Shown: one piece after another, positions 18,182 to 27,633 of the stretch
How the letters are laid out: each line of letters starts with the position of its first letter
How positions within the stretch are numbered: position 1 is the stretch's first letter
Assembly: GCA_029257385.1 (NCBI GenBank)
Contig: JARIBS010000055.1
Coordinates: 1 to 58,947, forward strand
Length of the DNA: 58,947 nucleotides
Direction of reading: 5' to 3'
From: Thiorhodococcus sp.
Lineage (GTDB): Bacteria; Pseudomonadota; Gammaproteobacteria; Chromatiales; Chromatiaceae
The notes under the pieces: model-generated
Told to the model about the DNA's origin: nothing
Database searches by the model: none
What the model saw: only the letters and a program-made list of their open reading frames with translations
Program-made: the position numbers and the translations under genes

Positions 18182-19852
18182 TCAATCCACGGGCTTGATG
18201 CTTCCCGGGATCCACTCGGCGTCGAACTCCTCGCGCAAGGCTTGCGCAACAGGATCCGACTCCATGGCGCGAATCGCCGATTGCTGGCGCTCGCCCGTTT
18301 CGCGTGCATGCCGTTGCGCTAGAGTTTCTTGCTGCGGTCGGGCAATCTTGATGACCAGCTCGATGGGTTCATCAAGGGTCTGGCACAAAACGGCGCGCAG
18401 TCTGGACTCGGCGCTCGCAACTCGCAGATGCTCCGCTGCGGGATCAAGCGCAAGCGTCAGTTTAGCACCCACCTTCTCCAGAAAAGCACAATTATGGGCA
18501 AGCTGACTTGCGATGCCACCAAGCGAAAGATTCGCGACCACGTGCTGCCAGTCAGCCGTGGAGGTGATTGACGCCAAACTGCGCGGCACCTCCTGCGGGG
18601 CTGTATCGACGAGGACTCGATTGGCGTTGATCGCGACAACCGTATCAGCCAGATCGACGACCTTGGGCGAGCTGGATGGCAGGCTCGAGTTCGCACCTGC
18701 TTCCCGCGCACCGCCCGGAGGACTCGCCCGCATCGTCCCAGGCGTCGTCTCCGGGCCTGCTGAATCCGAACCCGGTCGAAAGGCGAGCGCCCGCAACAGC
18801 ACCATCTCGAATCCGGCGCGCGGATCCGGAGCGAGTGGCAGATCGCGCTGACCGGTGAGGGCGACTTGATAATAAAGCTGCACGTCTTCCGGACGCATCG
18901 CGCCAGCCAGCGCGGACAGCCGCGCCTGATCTGGATCATCCGGCGCCAGCATATCCGCAACCTGCTGGATGAGCGCAAGACGGTGCAGGAGTGCGATCAG
19001 CTCGCGCAGCAACTCGGTGAAATCCGGTGTCAATGCCGCGACACGCTCGACCTGAGCCAATAGCCCGGCACCGTCCGAGGCGCCCAGCGCGTCGAGGATG
19101 TCCAGGACCAGATCGCCACTTACGCTCCCGAGCATCACCCGGACCTCATCCTCCAACACCCGTCCGCCGCCGAAAGCGATCGCCTGATCAAGCAGGCTCA
19201 GTGCGTCGCGCATGCTGCCATCGGCCGCGCGCGCAAGCAACGGCAGCGCGGCCTGCGTAAATTCGATGCGCTCGGCCTCAAGGACCAACTGGAGACGCTC
19301 GCGCATTTCGCCAGGCAGGAGCCGGCGCAAATTGAACTGGAGACAACGCGACAGCACCGTGACCGGAATCTTCTGTGGGTCCGTCGTTGCTAGTAGGAAC
19401 TTCACATGCGGTGGCGGCTCCTCCAGCGTCTTGAGCAGTGCGTTGAAACTGTGCGAAGAGAACATGTGCACCTCGTCGATGAGATACACCTTAAAGCGTG
19501 CGCGTGCCGGGGCATAGGGGACGTTATCAAGCAACTCGCGCGTCTGATCGACTTTGGTACGCGAGGCCGCATCGACCTCCAGCAGGTCGACGAAACGCCC
19601 GCCGTCGATCTCTTGGCACGCCGAGCAGACGCCACAGGGCCGGGAGCTAACGCCTTGCTCGCAATTGAGCGCCTTGGACAGGATGCGCGCGAGCGTGGTC
19701 TTACCGACACCGCGCGTTCCGGTGAAGAGATAGGCATGATGGAGCTGATCGCGGTCGAGCGCGTTGACGAGGGCGCGCACGACGTGCTGCTGCCCCACGA
19801 TATCGTCGAAGGATTTGGGACGCCATTTGCGGGCGAGCACCTGATAGGACAT
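18182..19852 (-). CDS. dnaX: DNA polymerase III subunit gamma/tau
   Basis: ATPase of the clamp loader. The start at MSYQVLARKWRP matches the family and gives 556 residues. Walker A is GTRGVGKTT at 45-53, the zinc module is C64, C73, C76 and C79, the Walker B DEVHMFS is near 125 and sensor 1 is in LATTDPQKIP. A long Ala/Ser/Pro-rich linker (about residues 370-420) leads to the tau-type C-terminal domain. I saw no A-rich slippery heptamer in the linker, so a programmed frameshift making a short gamma form is not evident. The upstream gap contains the 4.5S RNA gene. Confidence 0.96.
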   Translation of the reverse strand: MSYQVLARKWRPKSFDDIVGQQHVVRALVNALDRDQLHHAYLFTGTRGVGKTTLARILSKALNCEQGVSSRPCGVCSACQEIDGGRFVDLLEVDAASRTKVDQTRELLDNVPYAPARARFKVYLIDEVHMFSSHSFNALLKTLEEPPPHVKFLLATTDPQKIPVTVLSRCLQFNLRRLLPGEMRERLQLVLEAERIEFTQAALPLLARAADGSMRDALSLLDQAIAFGGGRVLEDEVRVMLGSVSGDLVLDILDALGASDGAGLLAQVERVAALTPDFTELLRELIALLHRLALIQQVADMLAPDDPDQARLSALAGAMRPEDVQLYYQVALTGQRDLPLAPDPRAGFEMVLLRALAFRPGSDSAGPETTPGTMRASPPGGAREAGANSSLPSSSPKVVDLADTVVAINANRVLVDTAPQEVPRSLASITSTADWQHVVANLSLGGIASQLAHNCAFLEKVGAKLTLALDPAAEHLRVASAESRLRAVLCQTLDEPIELVIKIARPQQETLAQRHARETGERQQSAIRAMESDPVAQALREEFDAEWIPGSIKPVD

Positions 19853-20006
19853 GCGCGACTTGGATCGGCCGTGATCGTTGAATTCAGAATGTCGATGACT
19901 GGGCTGGAGTGTATCAAGATGCGCCCGCGCCCGCCCACAGAAATACGGCGTCGACACGCATACCAGCGACGCAGCGGATATTCAATTAGAAGCCGGATGG
20001 GGCGGC

Positions 20007-20111
20007 GGCTCGCGCCAGCCACACCCCGGCACACGCTTGACCGCTGCGGCTGCTCCCTTCCGGGCCTGACCGGGTTCACGGCGTCACGTTGCGAGGGGAC
20101 CGACACGAGCC
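20007..20111 (-). ncRNA. ffs: 4.5S signal recognition particle RNA (small bacterial type)
   Basis: The minus strand carries the hallmark SRP apical hairpin: GGTCAGGCCCGGAAGGGAGC with the GGAA tetraloop and the asymmetric AGCAGCC-type loop that binds Ffh. The flanking arms, GTCCCCTCGCAACG on one side and GTGTGCCGGGGTGTGGC on the other, are closely similar in layout to E. coli 4.5S RNA. The outer stem GGCTCG/CGAGCC closes a 105-base molecule; the exact mature ends are estimates. It lies about 155 bases upstream of dnaX on the same strand. A possible -10, TTATGG, sits just before the 5' end. Confidence 0.93.
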
Positions 20112-20266
20112 ACCATAACGCACTGCCCGGCGGCCACGCGCCGCAGGACAGCGCGTGAGACTAGCAAAGAGCCCTGTAGAAGGCAAACCCGAGTTGACAC
20201 TGCGGCAGTGCGCGTCAAGCTATGCCGATATTGCACTCCTAGATCTCGATCATCAGACACTGCCTA

Positions 20267-21529
20267 ATGATGTCTTTAATGCCCGCTCGTACGATGCTGT
20301 TCGTCGCGTCATTGTCGGTTCTGCCGATGGCGCTGGCGACTGAGCAAGTCCCCGACCCTGAACAAACGGGCCTCTGGGGACAGACCCGTGACATCACAGC
20401 CGGCTGGTGGCGCGAATCGCGCGATTTCGCCGGACAAGCGATGGATGACGCGCGGCGCTTATTCGCCGAGGAAGACGATTTCGGCCATGTTTGGACAACC
20501 GTGGTGCCGACGCTGGAGGATGCGCTCAAGCTTGAGGAGCGCCAGAGCGCCCTGCCCGAAACGGCCTGGTTCGGGGCCGATCAGCGCTCCAACCGGGCCG
20601 AGATCGAAGCCCTGCTCGATGAGGCAGTCAACATCCTCACCATCTCTCCCGTACTGAGATACCGCGAGCGCATCCAAATGCTGCAAGCAGAGATCCTCGC
20701 CGCCCGCGCTGAGATCGCGGACTATCGCCAAAAGCGGATTGCAGCACCGGCCGCGTCGACGCTCAAGAAAACGGTCGACGACTACAACGAGCTAATCCAA
20801 TCGCGAGAGGACGACATCAAGAATGCCACCAAGCAGATCGCAAAGCTAAAAGGCCAATTTGCAGAGGAGTTGCGCGGTATGGGATTGGCGCTCAGCGACG
20901 AACAGCTCGAATTCCTGCTCTCGACCGTCGTTGGCGACACCATGGTGGATCTGGGCGTGCTGTTCGATAATGTGAAATCCATCACACTCCAGCTCGAAGA
21001 CTTGGTCGAGCAGAGTGGCGAAGACCTCCAGAGCGCGCGCCGCTACTACGGTCTCTACGTCGTGCTGCTCAAATCGCTCAACCGCATGCATGTGCAGATC
21101 GAAGATGCGATTGAGGAGCGCTATCTGCCGCAGATCGAGGACATCATCGGCCAAGCCCAGTCGCTCGCTGGCGAGACTCGCCGCTTGCTGCACGAATCAC
21201 CCGGCAAACAGGATCTGCTCAACGGCAATCTCGAGGCCCAGCAGCTAACCATCCAGGCCGCGGGCGTATATCGTCAGTATCTACGCGATCAGGCGCGCAA
21301 GGTCGAGCAAGCGCGCCTAGAACTCGACAAAGATATCGCGGCCGCTTGGAACACCTATGAGACGGTGCGTGTCTCCGGTGAGCTGGTCGGATTGGTCAGA
21401 TCCAGCCAGAAACTGCTTGAGGGCTTAATGAATCGCCAGATCCCGGCGCTGCGCCCCTTCGAAAATCTGGCAATGCAGCGCGAGATTCAGCGGCTCACGC
21501 AACGGCTCAGGCGCCCGGAGACGCGCTGA
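20267..21529 (+). CDS. unrecognised periplasmic coiled-coil protein
   Basis: A 420-residue protein I cannot name. It starts with a hydrophobic signal-like segment (MLFVASLSVLPMALA, cleavage after about residue 25). The rest is almost entirely helical. Strong heptad stretches occur near residues 120-150 (IQMLQAEILAARAEIADYRQ), 160-200 (NELIQSREDDIKNATKQIAKLKG) and 330-350 (KVEQARLELDKDIAAAW). There are no cysteines and no transmembrane segment after the leader. The long rod suggests a periplasmic scaffold or an adaptor partner of an exporter, but no exporter gene is adjacent. A TTGACA lies about 75 bases upstream without a good -10. It converges with the lipoprotein gene that follows. Confidence 0.75.
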   Translation: MMSLMPARTMLFVASLSVLPMALATEQVPDPEQTGLWGQTRDITAGWWRESRDFAGQAMDDARRLFAEEDDFGHVWTTVVPTLEDALKLEERQSALPETAWFGADQRSNRAEIEALLDEAVNILTISPVLRYRERIQMLQAEILAARAEIADYRQKRIAAPAASTLKKTVDDYNELIQSREDDIKNATKQIAKLKGQFAEELRGMGLALSDEQLEFLLSTVVGDTMVDLGVLFDNVKSITLQLEDLVEQSGEDLQSARRYYGLYVVLLKSLNRMHVQIEDAIEERYLPQIEDIIGQAQSLAGETRRLLHESPGKQDLLNGNLEAQQLTIQAAGVYRQYLRDQARKVEQARLELDKDIAAAWNTYETVRVSGELVGLVRSSQKLLEGLMNRQIPALRPFENLAMQREIQRLTQRLRRPETR

Positions 21530-21540
21530 TGCCGTGCGCA

Positions 21541-22086
21541 TCAGGGCCGGTAGGGATAGGGTTTGGCCTGTCCGAGCGGCAGATACCCATAGACGATATC
21601 ACCCACGGAACCATCATCTAAAACGAGCCGCCCGATCCCGTTACGACCATCGATCGCCGAGATCATATCCGCCCAGCCGCTGCGACCATCATTGCAGTAG
21701 ACGTCAAACACGGCATCGGCTGAACCGGTCCCCGCGCCATAGCTGGCGCTGCATGAATTCGCCCCGCTGGACACGCGAAAGCTCGACGCGAAAGGCGGCA
21801 TCGATTCATAGTGCCCGGTGTAGACGTCCTCCTTCATCATCACCGCGATCGGGCCAGAGGTCGAATGACCCGCCGGGATGACATCTGGCCGAGGCGTTTC
21901 AAAATACTCGACCACCTGATTCACACATCCCGCATAGTCCTCCAAATCCAGATGCCGGCACAGCCGATCGCCATACTCATCGGGTGAGACCATGGTGCTG
22001 ATTCCGCCCTGATGATTGGGCAGTAACAAGGCGCAGCCTCCCAGTGCGACGGACAATCCAGCGGCGGCAACGATCAATCGAAACAT
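21541..22086 (-). CDS. unrecognised lipoprotein
   Basis: A 181-residue protein with a lipoprotein signal. The hydrophobic RLIVAAAGLSVA is followed by the lipobox LGGC near residue 17. The start at MFRLIV is chosen because AAGGAG lies nine bases before it; in-frame ATGs further up lack a site. The mature part has several Cys, Gly and Ser residues (SGANSCSASYGAGTGSADAVFDVYC). A region shaped like DGRSGWADMISAIDGRNGIGRLVLDDG resembles a beta-rich secreted domain. No family recognised. It is likely anchored to a membrane face. Confidence 0.75.
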   Translation of the reverse strand: MFRLIVAAAGLSVALGGCALLLPNHQGGISTMVSPDEYGDRLCRHLDLEDYAGCVNQVVEYFETPRPDVIPAGHSTSGPIAVMMKEDVYTGHYESMPPFASSFRVSSGANSCSASYGAGTGSADAVFDVYCNDGRSGWADMISAIDGRNGIGRLVLDDGSVGDIVYGYLPLGQAKPYPYRP

Positions 22087-22218
22087 CGGCTTTCTCTCCT
22101 TAGCCATATAGATCGAACGGATCGCGAGTTTAGCGCGATCCTGCTCCTTGGCGCATTCACTCATGATCGAAGACGTGACCGAGGACGCAGAATAAAAAAC
22201 CGCGCAACGACCAGCGAC

Positions 22219-22244
22219 GTATATTAAATATACTGCACATTATA
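22219..22244 (-). promoter_or_regulatory. candidate promoter with overlapping palindrome, between two lipoprotein genes
   Basis: TATAAT on the minus strand (22239-22244) is a perfect -10 box directed at the 21541-22086 lipoprotein gene; the -35 is poor. Next to it, where transcription would begin, GTATATT-a-AATATAC (22219-22233) is a perfect palindrome with seven-base arms, shaped like a repressor site. The stretch is much more AT-rich than its surroundings. Confidence 0.4.
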
Positions 22245-22321
22245 CGTATTTCTGGCTAAAGCTTAGGGCCAAGCGTCATGCAGACGTGCCCTCATTCGCT
22301 GATTGACATGGAGTGACTCAA

Positions 22322-22717
22322 ATGAGGCTCGACACCCACCTCCCCCCCCGCGGCGCAAGCTGTGTTCGCGGCGTTACACTGAGCGCCGGCATCGGCATGT
22401 TGATGTTGTTGCTGCTGGGAGGATGCGCCAAACCCCTGGTGCTCGACGCGACCTTACCCCAGCAGTTTGCCGAACTCAGTTGCATCGAAGACTGCCGGGT
22501 CACCAAGGAGCGCTGCAACGCCGACGCACGCTACGACTATCGCCAGTGCCAGGCCGGTTATAGCAAATCTTTCAGCGACTATCGCTGGTGTCTCGCCTCT
22601 GCAACCGGCGATCAGGATTGCGGCTACCCTTGGTGGCCGTGCGCCGAAAACCTCTACGGCAACTGCTCCAATCGCTACCATGACTGCAAGCGCGTCTGCG
22701 AGCAACAACCCGGCTGA
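22322..22717 (+). CDS. unrecognised cysteine-rich lipoprotein
   Basis: A 131-residue protein. The ATG at 22322 follows GGAG by eight bases; an in-frame GTG at 22313 is less likely. A hydrophobic segment (IGMLMLLLLGG) ends in the lipobox Cys at about residue 35. The mature region has an even spread of about ten cysteines in CIEDCRVTKERC, YRQCQAGY, WCLASATGDQDCG, WWPCAENLYGNCSNRYHDCKRVC. That suggests a disulfide-held periplasmic or outer-membrane domain. No family recognised. It is divergent from the neighbouring lipoprotein gene, and the two may share a regulatory region. Confidence 0.75.
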   Translation: MRLDTHLPPRGASCVRGVTLSAGIGMLMLLLLGGCAKPLVLDATLPQQFAELSCIEDCRVTKERCNADARYDYRQCQAGYSKSFSDYRWCLASATGDQDCGYPWWPCAENLYGNCSNRYHDCKRVCEQQPG

Positions 22718-22732
22718 TCAAAATATGATCAG
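22714..22732 (+). terminator. hairpin overlapping the lipoprotein stop codon
   Basis: CTGATCA-aaata-TGATCAG is a perfect seven-pair hairpin covering the stop codon of the cysteine-rich lipoprotein gene. There is no clear U-run. Further on, cggcctggcg (22753-22762) pairs with cgccaggccg (22796-22805) across the end of cysS. The two convergent genes may therefore share a bidirectional termination region. Confidence 0.4.
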
Positions 22733-22782
22733 TCGCATCCAGTAATGGGACGCGGCCTGGCGAAGTTATGGAGCACCCTGCG

Positions 22783-24168
22783 TCAAGCTCCTCTGCGCCA
22801 GGCCGTGCCCTGAGGGCCATCCTCTAGCACCACGCCCGCCTCGGTGAGAACGCCCCTGATACGGTCTGCTTCGGCCCAGTCCCGCGCGGCGCGCGCGCCA
22901 TTGCGCTGCGCGATGAGTGCGTCGATCTCGGCGGCAGTCAGCCCATCGGGCTGCAAGTCGCCGCGCAGGAAGACCTCGGGTTCGTCCTGAAGAAGACCCA
23001 GCACGGCTCCAAGATCTCTCAGCTCAGCCCCCAGCGCGGCCGCCCGGTCGAGACCCTCGGCGCGCGTCCGATTGATCTCGCGCACCAGGTCAAAGAGCAC
23101 GGCCAGTGCCTGCGGTGTGTTGAAGTCGTCATCCATGGCGGCATTGAAGCGCGCCCGAAAGTCCTCGCCGCCGCAAGGCTCGCACTCGGGCAGCCCGCGC
23201 AGCGCGGTGTAGATCCGCGTCAATGAACCGCGGGCATTGAGCAGATGCTCCTCATCGTAATTGAGCGGACTGCGGTAGTGGCTGGTCAGGATGAAATAGC
23301 GCACCTCTTCCGGGCGGTAACGCTGGAGAATCTCGCGCACCGTGAAGAAATTGCCCAGTGATTTGGACATCTTCTCCTCGTTCACGCGCACGAAGCCATT
23401 GTGCATCCAGACATTGACGAAGGGTTCGCCGGTGGCCCCTTCTGACTGAGCGATCTCGTTTTCGTGGTGCGGAAACTGGAGATCGGCCCCACCGCCATGG
23501 ATGTCGAAATGATTACCCAGGGCACAGGTGCTCATGGCCGAGCATTCGATATGCCAGCCGGGTCGCCCAGGCCCCCAAGGCGAATCCCAGGACGGTTCGT
23601 CAGGCTTTGCGGCTTTCCAGAGGACGAAATCCAACGGATCGCGCTTATCCTCATCGATCTCGACCCGTGACCCGGCACGCAGATCGCGTGGATCCTTACC
23701 GGAGAGCCTGCCGTAGCCCGGAAATTCGGAGACTGCGAAATAGACGTCCCCGTTGTCTGCGACATAGGCTAGCCCCTTCTCGATCAGGATCGCCACCATG
23801 TCGAGGATCTCGGGTATGTGAGCAGTCGCGCGCGGCTCGTCGGTCGGCGGCAGCATACCGAGCGCCTCGGCGTCCGCGTGCATAGCGGCGATAAACCGCT
23901 CGGTCAGCGCCTGGAAAGACTCACCGTTCTCGTTGGCGCGACGGATGATCTTGTCGTCGATATCGGTGATGTTGCGGATGTAGGTCACCTCGTAGCCGAG
24001 CGCCTGGAGGTAGCGGTAGACGACGTCGAAGACCACCATCACCCGCGCGTGGCCAAGGTGGCAGTAGTCGTAGACGGTCATGCCGCACACATACATGCGA
24101 ACCTTTCCAGGCTCGATCGGGCTGAAGATTTCTTTTTGACGGGTCAGGCTGTTGTGGATCTGTAGCAT
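22783..24168 (-). CDS. cysS: cysteinyl-tRNA synthetase
   Basis: Class I aminoacyl-tRNA synthetase. The start [15 protein letters not shown] is the family opening and gives 461 residues, the same length as the E. coli enzyme. The cysteine-binding zinc site begins with C28 in [10 protein letters not shown]. The HIGH-like motif is HLGH at 37-40, and KMSKS is in [11 protein letters not shown] near residue 265. The [10 protein letters not shown] stretch holds further zinc ligands. It is divergent from ppiB, with a 182-base gap that must hold both promoters. Confidence 0.97.
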   Translation of the reverse strand: MLQIHNSLTRQKEIFSPIEPGKVRMYVCGMTVYDYCHLGHARVMVVFDVVYRYLQALGYEVTYIRNITDIDDKIIRRANENGESFQALTERFIAAMHADAEALGMLPPTDEPRATAHIPEILDMVAILIEKGLAYVADNGDVYFAVSEFPGYGRLSGKDPRDLRAGSRVEIDEDKRDPLDFVLWKAAKPDEPSWDSPWGPGRPGWHIECSAMSTCALGNHFDIHGGGADLQFPHHENEIAQSEGATGEPFVNVWMHNGFVRVNEEKMSKSLGNFFTVREILQRYRPEEVRYFILTSHYRSPLNYDEEHLLNARGSLTRIYTALRGLPECEPCGGEDFRARFNAAMDDDFNTPQALAVLFDLVREINRTRAEGLDRAAALGAELRDLGAVLGLLQDEPEVFLRGDLQPDGLTAAEIDALIAQRNGARAARDWAEADRIRGVLTEAGVVLEDGPQGTAWRRGA

Positions 24169-24350
24169 CTGGGCAGTTTGGTCATGCATGGACTGATTTA
24201 ATGACGCATGGTAGCAAAGGCGCACCCGCTCGGGTGACGACGCCTTTCAGATACGCTGCAAAGTCCTTAACATGTACCGACTTGGAATACCCCGAGAAAT
24301 CACGCCTTCGCCTCACGAGGGTGCCAACCAACCGCGGAGCCACTGCTTAA

Positions 24351-24839
24351 ATGATCAAACTCACAACCAACTACGGCGACATATTGATTGAACTCGATAC
24401 TGAAAATGCCCCAAAAACCTGCGCCAACTTCGAGCAATATGTCCGCGACGGTCACTACGACGGCACGCTCTTCCACCGTGTCATCAAGGGCTTCATGATC
24501 CAGGGCGGCGGCATGACCCCCGACATGAACGCCAAGCCCACCCGCCCTCCGGTCGAGAATGAAGCCAAGAACGAGCTAAAAAACCTTGAAGGAACCGTCG
24601 CGATGGCGCGCACCACGGATCCGCACTCGGCAACGTCGCAGTTCTTTATCAACATTGCCAAAAATGATTTTCTCGACTATCCGGGACAGGATGGCTGGGG
24701 CTACTGTGTTTTCGGTTCCGTCGTCGATAGCACTGAGACCATAGACGCCATCAAGGCCGTCAACACGGGCAACCGCAATGGACACCAGGACGTCCCGGTC
24801 GAGGACGTCATCATCGAAAAGGCCGAGATTGTCGACTGA
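24351..24839 (+). CDS. ppiB: peptidyl-prolyl cis-trans isomerase, cyclophilin type B
   Basis: Cytoplasmic cyclophilin of 162 residues without a signal peptide. The active-site arginine is in FHRVIKGFMIQGG, the MARTTDPHSATSQFFIN stretch is the substrate groove and LDYPGQDGWGYCVFG is the C-terminal part, as in PpiB. It is next to cysS in reverse orientation, a frequent gammaproteobacterial arrangement. It has the short N-terminus TTNYGDILIELD of the bacterial class. Confidence 0.95.
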   Translation: MIKLTTNYGDILIELDTENAPKTCANFEQYVRDGHYDGTLFHRVIKGFMIQGGGMTPDMNAKPTRPPVENEAKNELKNLEGTVAMARTTDPHSATSQFFINIAKNDFLDYPGQDGWGYCVFGSVVDSTETIDAIKAVNTGNRNGHQDVPVEDVIIEKAEIVD

Positions 24840-24934
24840 ACGGCCTCTCAGCCGCTGTGTTGCGGCAGCCTTGCGCGAGTCACGGGGTATCGGTCCCGTT
24901 CTCGCTGCAACCGCCGAGGCTGATCGGCTCCACA

Positions 24935-25990
24935 TCATCGAGCAAGCGCGAGCAGGATCTTTCTGACCGGTGCTGGGAGTCCGAGTTCGCTGGCCTGCGC
25001 CACTGAAAGCCAGCGCAGATGCTCCCCGTCGGCGATCGAATCCGGTGTCGTTTCCACCGTGATGGCCGCTATACGTATCATTAAACTGTAGTGCGTGAAG
25101 GTGTGACGGCGAGGCGCGAGCATGTCTACTCGAAGCGGCGGCAAGCCCATCTGATTTTGACACCATTGCTCAGGCTCGGTCTTTGCTGATGTCTCCGGCA
25201 GACTCCAAAGCCCACCCCAGATCCCGGTCGGTGGACGACGCTCCAGCAGGATCTCTCCGGCGCTATTGATCACCACGAGCATGAGTGTCGCACGCTCCGG
25301 TAACGGTTTGCGTGGCCGGGGTGCCGGGAGTTCGCGCTGGCGGCCCTGGGAGCGCGCGATGCACGTATCGCTGAGCGGGCAGCGCACGCAATCGGGTCGG
25401 GTGCGCGTGCAGAGCGTGGCGCCGAGATCCATCATGGCCTGGTTGTAGTCTCCAGCGCGATCGGCTGGCGTGCACGCTTCGCTCACACGCCAAAGAGCCG
25501 CGAGCACCTCGGCCCTTCCAGACCAGCCCTCGATCCCAAAATGACGGGCGAGCACCCGCTTGACGTTGCCATCAAGGATCGGATGACATTGACCTGCGGC
25601 CAGCGACAGAATAGCGCCCGCCGTGGAGCGACCGATGCCGGGAAGCGCCTGCACCTGATCGAGTGCGGTCGGGAAACGTCCGCCGTGCTGCTCGCGAATC
25701 TGGTCGGCCGCGCGATGCAGATTGCGCGCCCGTGCGTAATAGCCGAGCCCGGACCAGTGCGCCAGCACGGCATCGAGCGGCGCTTCGGCCAGGTCCGGCA
25801 GGGTCGGGAAACGCCCCATAAAACGCTCGAAGTACGGGATCACGACCGCGACCTGCGTCTGCTGGAGCATGATCTCCGAGATCCACACTCGATAGAGCGT
25901 GGGCGTTTGCTGCCAGGGCAGATCCTGGCGTCCGTGCCGTGCGAACCAGGCAAGTACGCGCTGGGCAAACGTCTGGGGCGACGTACTCAC
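24935..25990 (-). CDS. mutY: A/G-specific adenine DNA glycosylase
   Basis: Removes adenine opposite 8-oxoguanine. The catalytic glutamate E39 is in ISEIMLQQTQV, the helix-hairpin-helix is LPGIGRSTAGAIL and the catalytic Asp is in ILDGNVKRVL. A 4Fe-4S loop has C-x6-C-x2-C-x5-C spacing (from TLCTRTRPDCVRCP to DTC). The C-terminal NUDIX-like domain checks the 8-oxoguanine (LERRPPTGIWGGLWSLPE). The 351-residue length is typical. It starts inside the stop of the small zinc-ribbon gene before it, a four-base overlap, so the two are coupled. Confidence 0.97.
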   Translation of the reverse strand: MSTSPQTFAQRVLAWFARHGRQDLPWQQTPTLYRVWISEIMLQQTQVAVVIPYFERFMGRFPTLPDLAEAPLDAVLAHWSGLGYYARARNLHRAADQIREQHGGRFPTALDQVQALPGIGRSTAGAILSLAAGQCHPILDGNVKRVLARHFGIEGWSGRAEVLAALWRVSEACTPADRAGDYNQAMMDLGATLCTRTRPDCVRCPLSDTCIARSQGRQRELPAPRPRKPLPERATLMLVVINSAGEILLERRPPTGIWGGLWSLPETSAKTEPEQWCQNQMGLPPLRVDMLAPRRHTFTHYSLMIRIAAITVETTPDSIADGEHLRWLSVAQASELGLPAPVRKILLALAR

Positions 25991-26310
25991 GATTCTGTCG
26001 CTCTGATGCTGTTGCAGTTCCAGCAGAGATTGAAGTCGCCGTCGACCCTCTCACCACAGGCGGTGCAGGTCCAGGGCGTTGCCGTATCGTCCGGGGCCGA
26101 TTGCGCAAGAAAGCGCGCGAGCAGTTCGCGGGCTCTGTCGAGGTCTTCACGGTGGAGAATCCAGACTGTCGGAGAGATATCGGCAGGGAGTTCGCCGATC
26201 GCCCCTGAGAGGTAGTCGCCAAGAATAACGGTGTCGACCAGATGGCGGTCGAGAAAATCGCCAAGCAGTTGGGCTTCGATACGGTCTTGCGCTTGGTAGA
26301 AAGGCAGCAT
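25987..26310 (-). CDS. DUF2007-type protein with C-terminal zinc ribbon
   Basis: A 107-residue soluble protein. The N-terminal half (FYQAQDRIEAQLLGDFLD and the GELPADISPTVWIL segment) looks like the DUF2007 'putative signal transducing protein' fold. The C-terminal quarter has CTACGE and CWNCN pairs that would bind one zinc. Genes of this kind are common next to mutY-like genes in this class, but their role is unknown. The preceding 164 bases up to rimK are AT-rich (26330-26400) and probably hold its promoter. Confidence 0.75.
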   Translation of the reverse strand: MLPFYQAQDRIEAQLLGDFLDRHLVDTVILGDYLSGAIGELPADISPTVWILHREDLDRARELLARFLAQSAPDDTATPWTCTACGERVDGDFNLCWNCNSIRATES

Positions 26311-26422
26311 GCTGGGAGAGACTGAAACGGGTGAGAAAACAGCGTAAATATTACAAGAAACTGACTAATAAAGACTTTTAAGAATTGTCTGTTTCAAGTG
26401 CGCACCATGCACTAGCCCTATC

Positions 26423-26463
26423 ATCGCGGCCCGGTCGTGCTGCTGTAGACGACTGGCCGCGAT
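26423..26463 (-). terminator. hairpin downstream of rimK
   Basis: ATCGCGGCC pairs with GGCCGCGAT, and the inner bases CGGTCGT and ACGACT extend the stem around a loop of about ten bases, starting twelve bases after the rimK stop. No U-run follows, so the effect on transcription is inferred. Confidence 0.45.
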
Positions 26464-26474
26464 TGAAACGTTGA

Positions 26475-27380
26475 CTACCCCTGTCCGCGCGTGCGTGTCT
26501 TGCCAATCGCAGCGTTCTTCTCGATAAGCTCGATCATCAGACCGGCAACGTCCTTGCCGGTCGTCGACTCGATGCCCTGGAGGCCGGGCGAGGAGTTGAC
26601 CTCTAAGACGACAGGGCCGTGGGTAGAGCGCAGAATGTCGACACCAGCGACGTTGAGCCCCATGATCCGCGCCGCACGGGTCGCCGTCGAGCGCTCTTCC
26701 GGGGTGATGCGGATCAGGGAGGCGCTGCCGCCGCGATGCAGGTTAGAGCGGAACTCGCCCTCTTTGGCCTGGCGCTTCATCGCGGCAACCACCCGGTCGC
26801 CAATGACTAAGCAGCGGATGTCGGCACCATTGGCTTCACGGATGTATTCCTGCACTAGGATGTTCACCTTCAGCCCCATGAATGCCTCGATCACGCTCTC
26901 GGCGGCCTTGTGCGTCTCGGCCAGCACGACACCGATACCCTGCGTGCCCTCCAGCAGCTTGATCACCAGCGGGGCGCCGCCAACCATCTTGATGAGATCC
27001 TGTACGTCGTCCGGCGCATGCGCGAAACCGGTGATGGGCAGGCCGATCCCTTTGCGCGAGAGCAGTTGCAGCGAGCGCAGTTTGTCGCGTGCACGGGTGA
27101 TCGCGACCGACTCGTTCAAAGGGTAGACGCCGAGCATCTCGAACTGGCGCAGTACCGCCGTGCCATAGAACGTGACAGAGGCGCCGATACGGGGAATGAC
27201 CGCGTCGTAATTCTTGAGATCCTCGCCCTTATAATGGATCGAAGGGGCGTGCGAGGTGATGTTCATGTAGCAGCGCAGAACATCGACGACCTTCGTCTCG
27301 TGTCCGCGTGCACGCGCGGCTTCCGCCAGACGTCGGGTGGAATAAAGCGATGGATTGCGCGAGAGGATGGCAATTCTCAT
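26475..27380 (-). CDS. rimK: RimK-type alpha-L-glutamate ligase
   Basis: ATP-grasp ligase that adds glutamates to the C-terminus of ribosomal protein S6. The same family also makes other poly-glutamate products. The 301-residue protein has the [17 protein letters not shown] entry segment, ATP-binding [37 protein letters not shown] and the metal-binding [12 protein letters not shown] near the C-terminus. The length and N-terminal [15 protein letters not shown] fit true RimK. The upstream 253 bases hold no gene I can support. Confidence 0.93.
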   Translation of the reverse strand: MRIAILSRNPSLYSTRRLAEAARARGHETKVVDVLRCYMNITSHAPSIHYKGEDLKNYDAVIPRIGASVTFYGTAVLRQFEMLGVYPLNESVAITRARDKLRSLQLLSRKGIGLPITGFAHAPDDVQDLIKMVGGAPLVIKLLEGTQGIGVVLAETHKAAESVIEAFMGLKVNILVQEYIREANGADIRCLVIGDRVVAAMKRQAKEGEFRSNLHRGGSASLIRITPEERSTATRAARIMGLNVAGVDILRSTHGPVVLEVNSSPGLQGIESTTGKDVAGLMIELIEKNAAIGKTRTRGQG

Positions 27381-27633
27381 TAAGCGCCTCTAAGAGAAGG
27401 GTCGGAGTGCGAGCCAGATCGGTCCGGCGTCGGAGCTGGTGCCAATCTGGATGAGATAAACTGGGGCTGAATGGGTCGCGCTGCCACGCGTATCCTGTCG
27501 ACCCGAAACAGGCTCGATGGAGTCGGTTGGATCGATTTCGGCTGCCTCCATGATAGCCTAATCGCATCGCAAATTCTGATTCACGCCTATGATCTTGCGC
27601 CCGTCGGCATGCCTGATCCGCCAATGCGATCGG
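27381..27633. other. intergenic region rimK / lspA
   Basis: 253 bases without a supportable gene. Reading frames through it on the minus strand are Arg/Ser-rich and extend out of rimK in another frame, with no family features. It should hold the rimK promoter and the end of the ileS-lspA transcript. Confidence 0.5.

Noticed and set aside
18182-19852. Programmed -1 frameshift in dnaX to make a short gamma form
   Set aside because: No run such as A AAA AAG was seen in the linker on the coding strand.
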